Both the position numbers and the translations under genes were made by a program. 64,000 bases of DNA from Brevundimonas huaxiensis (GTDB lineage: Bacteria; Pseudomonadota; Alphaproteobacteria; Caulobacterales; Caulobacteraceae), in the NCBI RefSeq assembly GCF_014218725.1, contig NZ_JABBJE010000001.1:868001-932000 (forward strand), written 5' to 3'. Position 1 is the stretch's first letter; the number at the start of each line of letters is the position of its first letter. This document shows positions 17,414-25,579 of this stretch, in pieces. Under the pieces are notes generated by a model. That model worked only from the letters and a program-made list of their open reading frames with translations. It searched no databases and had not been told where the DNA came from.

Positions 17414-18343
17414 ATGATCTCGCTCGCCCTGACCGCCGCCCTCGCCCTGCAATCCGCCAGCGAGCCCGTAACCCTCCCGGCGTCGCCCGCACCGCTTCAC
17501 GGCACACTCCTGGCCCCGGAACATCCGCGCGCGGTCGCCGTGATACTCCCCGGCTCGGGGCCAACCGACCGGGACGGCAACAGCGCTCCCTTCAACATCC
17601 GCGCCCGATCGCTGGCGCTGCTGGCGGAGGCGCTCTCAGAAGAAGGCGTCGCAACCATCCGGATCGACAAGCGCGGCGTCGGCGAAAGCGCGGCCGCCGG
17701 CGTCCGGGAGGAGGAACTCCGGTTCGACATGCTGGCGGTCGACGCCCGCGCCTGGGCGGCTGAGGCGGCCGCCCGGACGGGCCAGCCCTGCGCCTGGCTG
17801 ATCGGTCACAGCGAGGGCGCCCTGGTCGCGCTCGACGCCGCCCGCCAAGACGAGGCGATCTGCGGACTTGTTCTGATCTCCGGCGCGGGCAGGCCCGCTG
17901 CGGACGCCATCAGGGACCAGCTCCGGCCGCAGTTGCCGCCGGCCATGATGGCGGACGCCGAGCGGGCGCTCTCGGACCTGGAAGCCGGCCGGACCACCGC
18001 ATCGGTTCCCGGTCTGGAGATGCTGCTGCGGCCGTCGGTCCAGCCCTACCTGATTTCGTGGTTCGCGCTCGATCCCGCCGGTCTCGCCGCGGCCTATGAA
18101 GGACCGGTTCTGATCGTGTCCGGGTCCAATGACCTGCAGATTCCGCCCGCCGAGGCGGACGCCCTGCAGGCGCGACAACCGCGCGCCAGACGTCTGGATG
18201 TGGACGGCATGAACCACGTGATGAAGATCGCGCCAACAGGCACGGCGGAGAACCTCGCCACCTATGCGAATCCGTCGCTTCCCCTAGCGCCCCGGCTCGC
18301 CACCACCATCGTTGAGGTCATACAGAAGCCTGACGGCCGGTGA
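17414..18343 (+). CDS. Alpha/beta hydrolase (serine esterase-like, exported)
   Basis: This 309-residue alpha/beta hydrolase has a short hydrophobic N-terminus (ISLALTAALALQSASE) that may be a signal peptide. The oxyanion region VILPGSGPTDRDGN, the nucleophile elbow GHSEG, a late aspartate in VSGSNDLQIP and the histidine in DGMNHVMK complete a Ser-Asp-His triad. The PGSGPTDRDGN motif is typical of a subgroup of secreted bacterial esterases with unknown natural substrates. It follows sdpI by 39 bp and could be cotranscribed. The substrate is not known. Confidence 0.87.
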   Translation: MISLALTAALALQSASEPVTLPASPAPLHGTLLAPEHPRAVAVILPGSGPTDRDGNSAPFNIRARSLALLAEALSEEGVATIRIDKRGVGESAAAGVREEELRFDMLAVDARAWAAEAAARTGQPCAWLIGHSEGALVALDAARQDEAICGLVLISGAGRPAADAIRDQLRPQLPPAMMADAERALSDLEAGRTTASVPGLEMLLRPSVQPYLISWFALDPAGLAAAYEGPVLIVSGSNDLQIPPAEADALQARQPRARRLDVDGMNHVMKIAPTGTAENLATYANPSLPLAPRLATTIVEVIQKPDGR

Positions 18344-18458
18344 GGCCCCGACTGGACGAATACCGGGCGCAACCGGCGCTCACAGATCACCGAGTGGTTC
18401 TCCCTATGGCTGGATCGCCTGTGACGCCCCCTCTTCGGACGGTCCTGGCCTTGCCCGG

Positions 18459-19679
18459 CTATCGGCCCTGCACGAGCGGTATGCTCCGCAACAGCCGGTC
18501 GACCTCGGCTCGGACATCGCCGTGCATCGGCAGATGGGCGGCTTCAGCCGCCCAGACGGTCTGGAAACGATCCACAGTCGCGCGCGCGCTGTCATAAACC
18601 AAGGCCGGCGGAATTTCCGCCCGGGCGGCAAGCCTAGACAACTCGTCAAGGCTCAGATCCGTCATTCGACGCCCCGTTTCGAACCGCAACGCCATGTTCT
18701 CGTCTGGCAGATACGGCGTCGTTGACAGGAAGTCATATCCAGGCGCCAAAGCCGGCGTGCGACCATCCGGATAGATCACCGACCAGTTCTTCAAATGCAT
18801 GTCGGCGTTGCCGATCAGCGTATTGAACACTAGTCGAGCGACGAACTCCCGCACGGCTGCCTCACCCGCTTCGAGCCAGAGGACACGCGCTATGGAGCGA
18901 TAGCGGGCCTTGGCGTACTTCTCTTCGGGATAAACGCCGAAAATCTGGGCGAAATCCTCGATATGGACCTTGCCGCCTTCCGCGCGGCGATCAAACCGGC
19001 GGACAGCGAAGGCCGCGCCCTCCCCCCGCACGACATCATCCGGCAATCCGTCAAGCGCCGCCAATGGCGTGAGCCGCACCTCTGGGACATCCAGACCGAC
19101 CGCCGCCGCGAGCGTCATCATCGAGAATTCGTTTTCGGCCACGCCACGCCAGCGCGGAGACGGCAGTTTGACGATCCAGTCTCCGCCGGCTCCCCCCGCC
19201 GGGATCGTCAAGCCGCCATGCTCGCGGGCGAGAGCAGAGAACTTCAGCTGCACGCCCGCCAAGGAGAAACGAAACGGGCTTTCCGGGTCGGTCAGGGCTG
19301 TCACGAGACTGGCCGCTTCGTCGTCCCGGCGCCCCGCGCCCGACGGGCGAAGCTCGACCGCGCCGGGAAGGTCCGCGCCAAGCACCTCCAGCAGGGCGTA
19401 GTCCCGCATCGGCTTCACGCCGGCCCGGCCCGCCAGATAGTCCCGCATGCCGCCTTCGGGGAGCAGGTTCGAGAAAAAGGTCTGCACACGGGTCTGGACC
19501 GGCGGATGGTCGGTGATCAGATCGCCCCGCGCGTCCCTAAACGACAGGCTGAGCGTTGGCCGGTTCGGATCCGCCACATAGGCGTCGGCGAAGCTCAATA
19601 TTGAGCGATCGCCGCCGAGCGACGTCAGCGCTCCGACGCGGGTTCCGTGGATGAAGATGTCGAGGGAGTCGGCGACCAT
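18459..19679 (-). CDS. hipA: HipA-family serine/threonine kinase toxin
   Basis: This protein of about 406 residues is the toxin of a HipBA module. HipA kinases phosphorylate targets such as glutamyl-tRNA synthetase and arrest growth. Motifs in order are the N-terminal subdomain with SNLLPEGGMRDYLA, the loop SLAGVQLKFSA, IEDFAQIFGVYPEEKY, the catalytic loop NTLIGNADMHLKNWS and PGYDFLST. The ATG at 19679 follows GAGGA at a good spacing; a TTG two codons upstream (19685) would overlap the antitoxin stop. It lies directly downstream of hipB on the minus strand. All catalytic motifs appear intact. Confidence 0.9.
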   Translation of the reverse strand: MVADSLDIFIHGTRVGALTSLGGDRSILSFADAYVADPNRPTLSLSFRDARGDLITDHPPVQTRVQTFFSNLLPEGGMRDYLAGRAGVKPMRDYALLEVLGADLPGAVELRPSGAGRRDDEAASLVTALTDPESPFRFSLAGVQLKFSALAREHGGLTIPAGGAGGDWIVKLPSPRWRGVAENEFSMMTLAAAVGLDVPEVRLTPLAALDGLPDDVVRGEGAAFAVRRFDRRAEGGKVHIEDFAQIFGVYPEEKYAKARYRSIARVLWLEAGEAAVREFVARLVFNTLIGNADMHLKNWSVIYPDGRTPALAPGYDFLSTTPYLPDENMALRFETGRRMTDLSLDELSRLAARAEIPPALVYDSARATVDRFQTVWAAEAAHLPMHGDVRAEVDRLLRSIPLVQGR

Positions 19680-19681
19680 GC

Positions 19682-20272
19682 TCAATCCTCGTCATCCAGC
19701 GCATAGGCTGGGCGGGACGCGGGACGGTGGACGCTGCGCAGGGCGAGCAGGCTGGCTTCCAATTGCGCCAGTTCGCGAGGGTCGAGCATGTCGCCCAGGT
19801 GGCGGCGCATCACACCCAGCCGCTCGCGCGCCTGGTCCAGGACGAAACGGGCCACTCTTGTGTCCATCGTCTCGGCGTCCGTTCTCAGATCGCCGACGAT
19901 CGCCAACAAGCGATCCCGAGCGGTTTCGACAATCCTTTCGACAGGCGCTTCAAGCAGGGTCTCGATCTCCGCCAACTGGTTGAGAAGGCTCCGCGTCTCG
20001 GCGCGAGTCTGCAAATCCCTGACGACAGCGCCGACGGCGACCACCGCCGAGCGCGGCACGAGCTTCAGTTCCAGGTCCAGGGCCTGGGCGAGTTCGATCA
20101 GAGTCGTAAGCTGGGGATCCACCTCAGCGTTCTCGACCTTCGAGATTTGGGACTGGGCAAGCCCCGACGCCTGGGCCAACGCGCGCTGACTCAATCCCTT
20201 TTGTCGCCGGGCGTCCCGCAGCGGTTCGGAGAACCGCTTCAAGACGGCCTTGGTTGATATATCATTCATCAT
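19682..20272 (-). CDS. hipB: HipB-like XRE antitoxin with long C-terminal extension
   Basis: This 196-residue protein has an N-terminal XRE helix-turn-helix (residues about 14-65, LRDARRQKGLSQRALAQASGLAQSQISKVENA). A helical C-terminal region about 125 residues long is more than E. coli HipB has. It would bind and repress its own promoter and restrain HipA. The start may be either of two adjacent ATGs (20272 or 20269). Its promoter lies in a markedly AT-rich stretch shared with the divergent gene at 20406. Confidence 0.87.
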   Translation of the reverse strand: MMNDISTKAVLKRFSEPLRDARRQKGLSQRALAQASGLAQSQISKVENAEVDPQLTTLIELAQALDLELKLVPRSAVVAVGAVVRDLQTRAETRSLLNQLAEIETLLEAPVERIVETARDRLLAIVGDLRTDAETMDTRVARFVLDQARERLGVMRRHLGDMLDPRELAQLEASLLALRSVHRPASRPAYALDDED

Positions 20273-20342
20273 CGAAGCCGATCTTTGATATACATAAGAT
20301 TATCATACGGCTGAATGAATGAAAAATGATAGCGAATTCATT
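20254..20342. promoter_or_regulatory. AT-rich divergent control region with TTGATATA repeats
   Basis: This stretch stands out from its GC-rich surroundings. TTGATATA occurs at 20254-20261 and again at 20285-20292, 31 bp apart, about three helical turns. TATCAT and its complement ATGATA also recur nearby. It overlaps the start of hipB and lies before the plus-strand operon. The likely roles are the hipBA promoter and operator and possibly the binding site of the XRE protein encoded at 20744. Exact -10 and -35 boxes are not assigned. Confidence 0.55.
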
Positions 20343-20405
20343 ATCTCACCCTCGCAAATCCGCCCTTCACTTGCATGTCTGAAAATCCGACATTATGATG
20401 TTCTC

Positions 20406-20744
20406 ATGTTGGATGTATTCGCCCCGGCGCCTGTCGCTGAAAAGAAACCCTTTCCCCTGCAGGCCGTGATGGATTGCCTCCTCGCGGAACTGACCGTCGC
20501 TGCGCGCGACGAAGCAGAGATGGAAGGTTTCACCCTGCCAACGGCGCCTGCGGCGCTTCGCTCTGTGAAGGTCCGTCTGGATTCTCTGATCGTGGTCGAG
20601 ATCACGTGCGCCTTGGAACCGATCTTGGGATTCGGTCCCAAGAACATCGTGCGGACAGGGGGCTACGACTCCATCGGTGAGGCGCTCGATCACATGATTC
20701 CGCGGGTAGAGGCCGCCTGGCGCAAGAAGCAACCCGGGGGTTAA
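20406..20744 (+). CDS. Small protein with carrier-protein-like LDSL motif, first gene of the protease operon
   Basis: A 112-residue protein from the ATG at 20406 (MLDVFAPAPVAEKK); the frame stays open upstream to 20319, but that part reads through the AT-rich control region. Residues 58-66 read LDSLIVVEI, followed by LEPILGFGPKNIVR and YDSIGEALDHMI, which recalls helix II and III of acyl carrier proteins with a serine in a DSL box. The resemblance is weak and phosphopantetheinylation is only a guess. Its TAA overlaps the ATG of the XRE gene by one base, so the two are coupled. Confidence 0.62.
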   Translation: MLDVFAPAPVAEKKPFPLQAVMDCLLAELTVAARDEAEMEGFTLPTAPAALRSVKVRLDSLIVVEITCALEPILGFGPKNIVRTGGYDSIGEALDHMIPRVEAAWRKKQPGG

Positions 20745-21100
20745 TGATGGCGGGCGACGAGGAGGCGGATCGCAAACGGCTCGGGGAGCGGCTCAAGGAG
20801 GCGCGGGAATATCTTGGCCTCAAGCAAGATGAAGTGGCGGCGCATCTGCGCCTGACACGCACCGCCCTGACGGGGATCGAGAGCGGCCAACGTCGTGTAG
20901 AGGCGACGGAGCTCGTTCGCCTGGCCCGCCTCTATCGCCAGACCGTGGGCTACCTGACCGGCGAGGAGCAGGCTAGCGAACTGCCGCCCGATGTGGTTCA
21001 CCTCGCCCGCCAGGCAGCCGATATGTCCGAGGAGGACCGGTCTGAACTCGCCCGCTTCGCCCAATACCTGCGGTCGAAGTCGACCGCCCCGGGATCCTAG
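20744..21100 (+). CDS. XRE-family transcriptional regulator paired with ImmA-like peptidase
   Basis: This 118-residue repressor has an N-terminal HTH at residues about 12-66 (LGERLKEAREYLGLKQDEVAAHLRLTRTALTGIESGQRRV). A short C-terminal helical tail (DMSEEDRSELARFAQYLRSK) is probably a dimerisation or cleavage region. In ICEBs1 and many phages an ImmR-type XRE repressor is cleaved by an ImmA peptidase encoded next to it. Here the peptidase gene starts on the base after this stop codon. Repression of its own operon and derepression upon ImmA action are inferred from that architecture. Confidence 0.9.
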   Translation: MMAGDEEADRKRLGERLKEAREYLGLKQDEVAAHLRLTRTALTGIESGQRRVEATELVRLARLYRQTVGYLTGEEQASELPPDVVHLARQAADMSEEDRSELARFAQYLRSKSTAPGS

Positions 21101-22129
21101 GTGGGCGCCGCCAGCTATACCGAAGCGGTTCGCAACGGCGTCCGGGCGGCCGGACGGCTGCAGCGTCAGATCGGCCTGCGCGACCAGCTCCAGGCCGCCC
21201 CTGGCGCTGTCGATGTGTTCGCCATCATCGCCGCCCTCGACCTGCCCCTCATGGTCCGCCCCCTGAAGGGTTTGCTCGGCGCCTATATCGACACCCCGTC
21301 TCCCGGCATTCTCGTAACCACGGAGCGCCCGCTCAGCATCCAGCGATTCACCGCAGCGCATGAACTCGGCCACAGGCTGATGGCCCATCGACCCAGTCTG
21401 GATGACGAGGAACAGATTCTGCGGCGGGGGTCGGTGGAAACACTGAGACAGCGAGACCGGCTGGATAACTATCAGGAAGCCGAGGCTGACGCCTTCGCTG
21501 CAGCGTTGATGATGCCCAAATGGCTTATCCAGCTGCATTGCACGCGTCAGGGGTGGCGGCTGCATGATCTGAATCGCCCTCACGTCATCTACCAGCTGTC
21601 GCTAAGGCTGGGGGCGAGTTACGAGGCGACGGCGCGCACTCTCGAGCGCCACGCCATGATCTCGAGCGACACGCGCGAGGCCTTGGTCGCCGTACCCCGC
21701 AAATCCCTGAAAGCAGCTCTCCTCGGCGAGTTCGCGCCCAAGAACTACAAGGCCGACGTCTGGCTCGTCACCGAACGCGACCAAGGTGGCCGGATCGAAG
21801 GAAGCCGGAACGATCATCTTCTGTTCGCCCTGACGGAAAAAGCGACGTCCGGATACCTCTGGGACCTATCTCCGATCGAGGCCGCCGGCTTCAGGACGAT
21901 CTCCGACGACCGGGTCGCGATCGAAACCGACACAGTCGGCGGGGTCTGTTCACGTCGTCTGCTGGCGGCGGCCGCCGAGCAGGCCCTTGGGACCTTGACC
22001 CTCGATCACGCTCGTCCCTGGGTTCCGAGGGAACCACTCGACAGCCTGTCGATCCGCATGGACTTCACCGGACCGGAGGCAAAGGGTCTATCTCGCGCCG
22101 AGCGGCGCCTCCGGCTGGACGCCGCATGA
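21101..22129 (+). CDS. ImmA/IrrE metallopeptidase fused to a chagasin-like inhibitor domain
   Basis: A 342-residue protein from a GTG start, two domains. Residues 80-140 hold the zincin site HELGH (87-91) and the EAEADAFAAALMMP block with the third ligand, probably Glu128. Residues about 215-330 match chagasin (I42) cysteine-protease inhibitors in all three loops: TSGYLW (249-254) for the NPTTGY loop, VGG (279-281), and RPW (305-307). Chagasin blocks papain-type proteases, and the next gene encodes one, overlapping this gene by four bases. I infer that this protein both cleaves the XRE repressor and restrains the papain-like enzyme. The fusion itself is seen; the functions are inferred. Confidence 0.85.
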   Translation: MGAASYTEAVRNGVRAAGRLQRQIGLRDQLQAAPGAVDVFAIIAALDLPLMVRPLKGLLGAYIDTPSPGILVTTERPLSIQRFTAAHELGHRLMAHRPSLDDEEQILRRGSVETLRQRDRLDNYQEAEADAFAAALMMPKWLIQLHCTRQGWRLHDLNRPHVIYQLSLRLGASYEATARTLERHAMISSDTREALVAVPRKSLKAALLGEFAPKNYKADVWLVTERDQGGRIEGSRNDHLLFALTEKATSGYLWDLSPIEAAGFRTISDDRVAIETDTVGGVCSRRLLAAAAEQALGTLTLDHARPWVPREPLDSLSIRMDFTGPEAKGLSRAERRLRLDAA

Positions 22130-22803
22130 GCGTCCGGCTGGCGAACGACCTTCGGCCAGGGCTGGGCCCGGCGCGCGACCAGGGCGCAAGGCCGACCTGC
22201 CTGGCCTTCGCCGCGAGTGATGCGCACGGAGGGCTGCGGGCCCCTTGGGCGGCCTTGTCGGCGGAGGCGGCCTTCTTCCACGCCCAGCGGCGTGCCGGCC
22301 GGCCGCCGTCGTCTGGAGCCGCCCTGCCCTTCATGATCGAGGCGCTGGCCGAAGATGGCCAACCCTACGAGACCGAGTGCCCTTACCCGTCCGTCTCGCC
22401 GGATTCGGCGACCTGGAGCCTGACACCGTGGTCGGGCCCGACATTTCAATGTCTCGGCGCGCCTGTGACGGCGTCCTGGGACGGCCTGATCGCCGCCCTC
22501 GATGGCGGCCGCCTTGTCCTGATGCTGATGATGCTCTCGCCGGGCTTCTTTGCACCGGACGCCGCCGGCGTGGTCCAGCTTGCAGCGGGTTCGCCCGACC
22601 CGGCGATCCGCCACGCGGTGCTGGCCGTCGGTCACGGAGAGGTGGACGGCGAGCCCGCCGTCCTGATCCGCAACAGCTGGGGTGGCGCGTGGGGCCTTGA
22701 GGGGCATGGCTGGCTGCCCCGCTCCTATGTCATCACCGGCCTGTTCGGCATGGCCCTGTTTGAGGAGAATACCATTGTACCTGCCCGTCCCGTCGCAGCC
22801 TGA
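22126..22803 (+). CDS. Papain-like (C1-type) cysteine peptidase
   Basis: This 225-residue protein has a papain core. The N-terminal box RDQGARPTCLAFA places the nucleophile at Cys25. RHAVLAVGHG supplies His163 and IRNSWGGAWG supplies Asn183, the classic order Cys-His-Asn. There is no signal peptide or propeptide, so it is a cytosolic protease without a visible zymogen form. The chagasin-like domain encoded just upstream would be its natural restraint. The gene overlaps its upstream neighbour by four bases and its downstream one by 29. It could be a toxin or an effector that is released when the inhibitor is removed. Confidence 0.87.
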   Translation: MSVRLANDLRPGLGPARDQGARPTCLAFAASDAHGGLRAPWAALSAEAAFFHAQRRAGRPPSSGAALPFMIEALAEDGQPYETECPYPSVSPDSATWSLTPWSGPTFQCLGAPVTASWDGLIAALDGGRLVLMLMMLSPGFFAPDAAGVVQLAAGSPDPAIRHAVLAVGHGEVDGEPAVLIRNSWGGAWGLEGHGWLPRSYVITGLFGMALFEENTIVPARPVAA

Positions 22804-23521
22804 CTGCGCCACAGCCTGGCGTGAGGGCCTGCGCGCGGTTCTAGCCGCCGGAGGCGACGCCAGCAACGTCGTGCTCGATATAGCCGACCCTCTCGCCGGC
22901 TCCACCCTCGCCGACCCGGTGGTCGCCGCCGTCGACGCCTTCCTCAGGGACAAAGACAAGAAACGCATAGAGACGGTGGCCAACACCATCTTCCCGCAGG
23001 CCCTCTATCGGCGCCACGGCGCCGAGGGCCTCTATGAGCACTTCATCACACAGGTTCTTCCGGTGGCCGGCAAGGGCGACAGGTGGTCCGGCTACTATTT
23101 CGAGCGAATGATCAACCTCGGCACGGGCAAAGGGGGGTCCGTCAACCAACTGGCCGACATCATTGACCGACTGTCCGATCCGGCGGTCACGGCGCGCAAC
23201 AAGTATGAGTTCGCGATCTTCGACCCGGCCCGCGACGTCTCGCGCGTTTCTTACGGCGGCCAATGCCTGAGCCACGGCAGCTTCAAGCCTCGCCGTTCGG
23301 CTGACGGAGAACGCCTCGACCTGACCGTGATGTACCGCAATCACTATTATGTAGAGAAGCTGCTCGGCAATCTGATCGGCCTGGGGCGTCTGATGGCGTT
23401 CGTCGCCAAGGAGTCGGGCCGAGGCGTTGGGTCGCTCACCATCGTGTCGACCCACGCGGAAGCCGACCAGAAGCGCGGCGAGGTACAGGCCCTGCTGAAG
23501 GCCTGTGACGCCCTGGCCTAG
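22775..23521 (+). CDS. Thymidylate-synthase-like enzyme
   Basis: This 248-residue protein starts at a TTG (22775) with GGAG seven bases upstream. The C-terminal half follows the thymidylate synthase fold: a nucleophile region GGQCLSHGSFK (Cys164), a strand ERLDLTVMYRNH in the place of the phosphate-binding arginine strand, LLGNLIGLGRLMAFVA, and GSLTIVSTHAE near the end. It is shorter and more divergent than ThyA. It may act as a pyrimidine methylase or hydroxymethylase on dUMP or dCMP, or on a modified base. The family call is by pattern; the substrate is unknown. It overlaps the papain gene. Confidence 0.72.
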   Translation: MYLPVPSQPDCATAWREGLRAVLAAGGDASNVVLDIADPLAGSTLADPVVAAVDAFLRDKDKKRIETVANTIFPQALYRRHGAEGLYEHFITQVLPVAGKGDRWSGYYFERMINLGTGKGGSVNQLADIIDRLSDPAVTARNKYEFAIFDPARDVSRVSYGGQCLSHGSFKPRRSADGERLDLTVMYRNHYYVEKLLGNLIGLGRLMAFVAKESGRGVGSLTIVSTHAEADQKRGEVQALLKACDALA

Positions 23522-24186
23522 GCGCAGCCGGCCGCGGCGAAGAGCGGCGGGGTTTCTGACAGGCCGTAGAGGGTCTGCATGCCGGCGATGAACTCTGACT
23601 GGCCGCCATAGCTGGGATGGCGCACGGCGTGCGCGTCAATGCCGAGATCGGTCAGGGCGTAACTGGCGTCCCGGCCGATGGCGACCATGCGTTCTGGCCG
23701 GATCATATCGATCAACGCCTCCAGCAGAGGCCAGGCGGCCTGCCTTTCCGCTCGCGTATGACACCGGTTTGACATCGGCTCTCCCGCCTCGTGAGGATGG
23801 AAGGGAAAGACGTTCCACAGAATGACTGGCTGTCGGACCTGCTCCAGCACTCGCCACACGACCGCTGCGGTGCGTTCGGCGACGATGGGCCCATGGGTCG
23901 CCCGAAGCAGGATGGCGTCGTTAAACAGGGCGCCGGCGGAGGCCAGGTGGACCTCGTCGGTAAGGGGGACGCCCGTTCGGCGCCCGCCCCGGTAGCCGAG
24001 ATCTCTCCCAATCCACATCGTGGTCACCCCGCCCTCCAGAGCGTGGTCCAGCACAAGACGCAGATTCTCTCGGCGTCGGGCTGCCGCGTCCTCCAGGTCG
24101 TGTACTTCGCAGCGATCGCGCCACGGATTGAACACATGCGGCAGGATGGCGCTTTCAAGCGCGGAAACGAAGTCGGTCGGCGTCAT
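23518..24186 (-). CDS. Uracil-DNA-glycosylase-like protein
   Basis: This 222-residue member of the uracil-DNA glycosylase superfamily. Motif 1 reads WIGRDLGYRGGRRTGVPLTDE, where classical enzymes have GEAPG; the middle motif is ILWNVFPFHPHE; and the C-terminal one is VRHPSYGGQSEF. The altered first motif leaves excision activity and base preference open. The start at 24186 overlaps the MazG gene stop (ATGA), and the gene is convergent with the thymidylate-synthase-like gene, overlapping by four bases. Association with a nucleotide-pool enzyme suggests removal or policing of uracil or a modified pyrimidine. Confidence 0.75.
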   Translation of the reverse strand: MTPTDFVSALESAILPHVFNPWRDRCEVHDLEDAAARRRENLRLVLDHALEGGVTTMWIGRDLGYRGGRRTGVPLTDEVHLASAGALFNDAILLRATHGPIVAERTAAVVWRVLEQVRQPVILWNVFPFHPHEAGEPMSNRCHTRAERQAAWPLLEALIDMIRPERMVAIGRDASYALTDLGIDAHAVRHPSYGGQSEFIAGMQTLYGLSETPPLFAAAGCA

Positions 24187-25361
24187 GACGGCAGGGGCTC
24201 TATACGCAATTGCCGATTGTCGAAATCCACGATCACCCGGCCCTGGCGATGAATCCTGAGAAAACGGAATGCGGCGTAGCCCTGCAGGAGCGCTTCCTCC
24301 CACAACCACAGCGGACAGACCTCTGGTTCATAGCCCTCCGCGAACTGGCGCACCTGCTTGAGAACGCCGATCGGCATCTCGCCAGCCCGCATTCCCTCGA
24401 AATACTGCAGGGACGCCGCCTGACCGAACACCCAGGTGGAGATACCCTCCTCGATCAGGACGGCGCGCGCCCCGTCCTCGTTCTCATCCATCTTCGGGTC
24501 GCTCTTCCGCTTAAGCCGCAGAAGGGCGCGGATCACGGGCGACCACCCCAGCACAGCGACGAACGCGAAATGAAATACGTCGTGAAACCGATAGTCGTCC
24601 GGCTCATGGGCGTTGTCGGTCAGGCGGTCCCCGATGAAGAGGTTGTTGCACCGCTGGAAGACGAACGCCTGACCGCGGACGGTCTTCTCGAAAATCTCGA
24701 TCACGAGGGTCCGCGGCAATCGTTCGTCCGCGTCGAACCTTTCATCGAACGCCTCGGGATAGGCCCGGATGTCAGGCCACCGATCCTGCGTCTTGTACAG
24801 ATTCTTGATGGCGGCGCTTTCCAGCGTCATCCCCGCCTCCCGCGAAGCCTTCAGCATAAGTTTGAAAATGCGTGTCAGCGAAAGGGGAAGGACATCCCCA
24901 CCTGAAACGATCTCGCCGGTCCGATGCGCCCTGACCAGCCCGCCGACCTCGTCGGCCAAGGCCAAAAGGGTTGTTTCGAACTGGGCGGGCGCTTGCCTCG
25001 TTCGGGGGATGTTATGCGACTGAAGGGCTTCAAAGCTGAGGTCCGGAATTTCCACGCCGGTCCATTCCGCGTCATCGCGCACCAAATGGGCCGCCACGGC
25101 GTTTAAGCTGACGCCGCCACGACTGGCGACGGCGGCCAAGTACCAGAGCACATCCCCCAACTCGTCCGCCACGGCGTCGGCATAGGCGCGTGAGGCGGCC
25201 TTATCTCTCTGCTTCTTCTTGAGCTCGCTCAGAAGGCTTCCGGTCTCGCCGAACAAGCCCAAGAGCGGGAAGGCCAGCGACTGACCCTCGACGCCCCGGT
25301 CTGTCCGAGCCGCTCCGTTCGCATAATCAGCGATGGTCAGGGTCGGATATTGTTCCTGCAA
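24183..25361 (-). CDS. MazG-like nucleoside triphosphate pyrophosphohydrolase, two-part
   Basis: This 392-residue protein probably starts at a TTG (25361) behind GGAGG; no ATG fits as well. The N-terminal domain has the MazG metal-binding set: GLFGETGSLLSEL (Glu39, Glu46) and ADELGDVLWYLA (Glu67, Asp70), fit for hydrolysis of dNTPs to dNMP and pyrophosphate. The C-terminal half (residues about 220-350) has a second helical block with FHDVFHFAFVAVLGWSPV and DGARAVLIEEGIST that may be a second MazG-like domain. It is translationally coupled to the UDG-like gene. House-cleaning, phage defence or modified-dNTP control are possible roles. Confidence 0.8.
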   Translation of the reverse strand: MQEQYPTLTIADYANGAARTDRGVEGQSLAFPLLGLFGETGSLLSELKKKQRDKAASRAYADAVADELGDVLWYLAAVASRGGVSLNAVAAHLVRDDAEWTGVEIPDLSFEALQSHNIPRTRQAPAQFETTLLALADEVGGLVRAHRTGEIVSGGDVLPLSLTRIFKLMLKASREAGMTLESAAIKNLYKTQDRWPDIRAYPEAFDERFDADERLPRTLVIEIFEKTVRGQAFVFQRCNNLFIGDRLTDNAHEPDDYRFHDVFHFAFVAVLGWSPVIRALLRLKRKSDPKMDENEDGARAVLIEEGISTWVFGQAASLQYFEGMRAGEMPIGVLKQVRQFAEGYEPEVCPLWLWEEALLQGYAAFRFLRIHRQGRVIVDFDNRQLRIEPLPS

Positions 25362-25579
25362 CGGTCGCCCCTCCCAAGGTCGGTTTCGACCGTGACCGAT
25401 TCCCAGGTGGGACGCCACGTTCGCCGAACCCTGATCGGATCAAAGTCTATGGTTGCGAGGAAAAGGACAATGTCAGAGCCGGGTGGGCGCAAACGGCCTG
25501 CACAGCCACGCGCCGTCCTGACCACGGCAAAACCCGCGAATCAGCGCTGTGCCCCATATGTGCCCCAAAACGGAATTGC

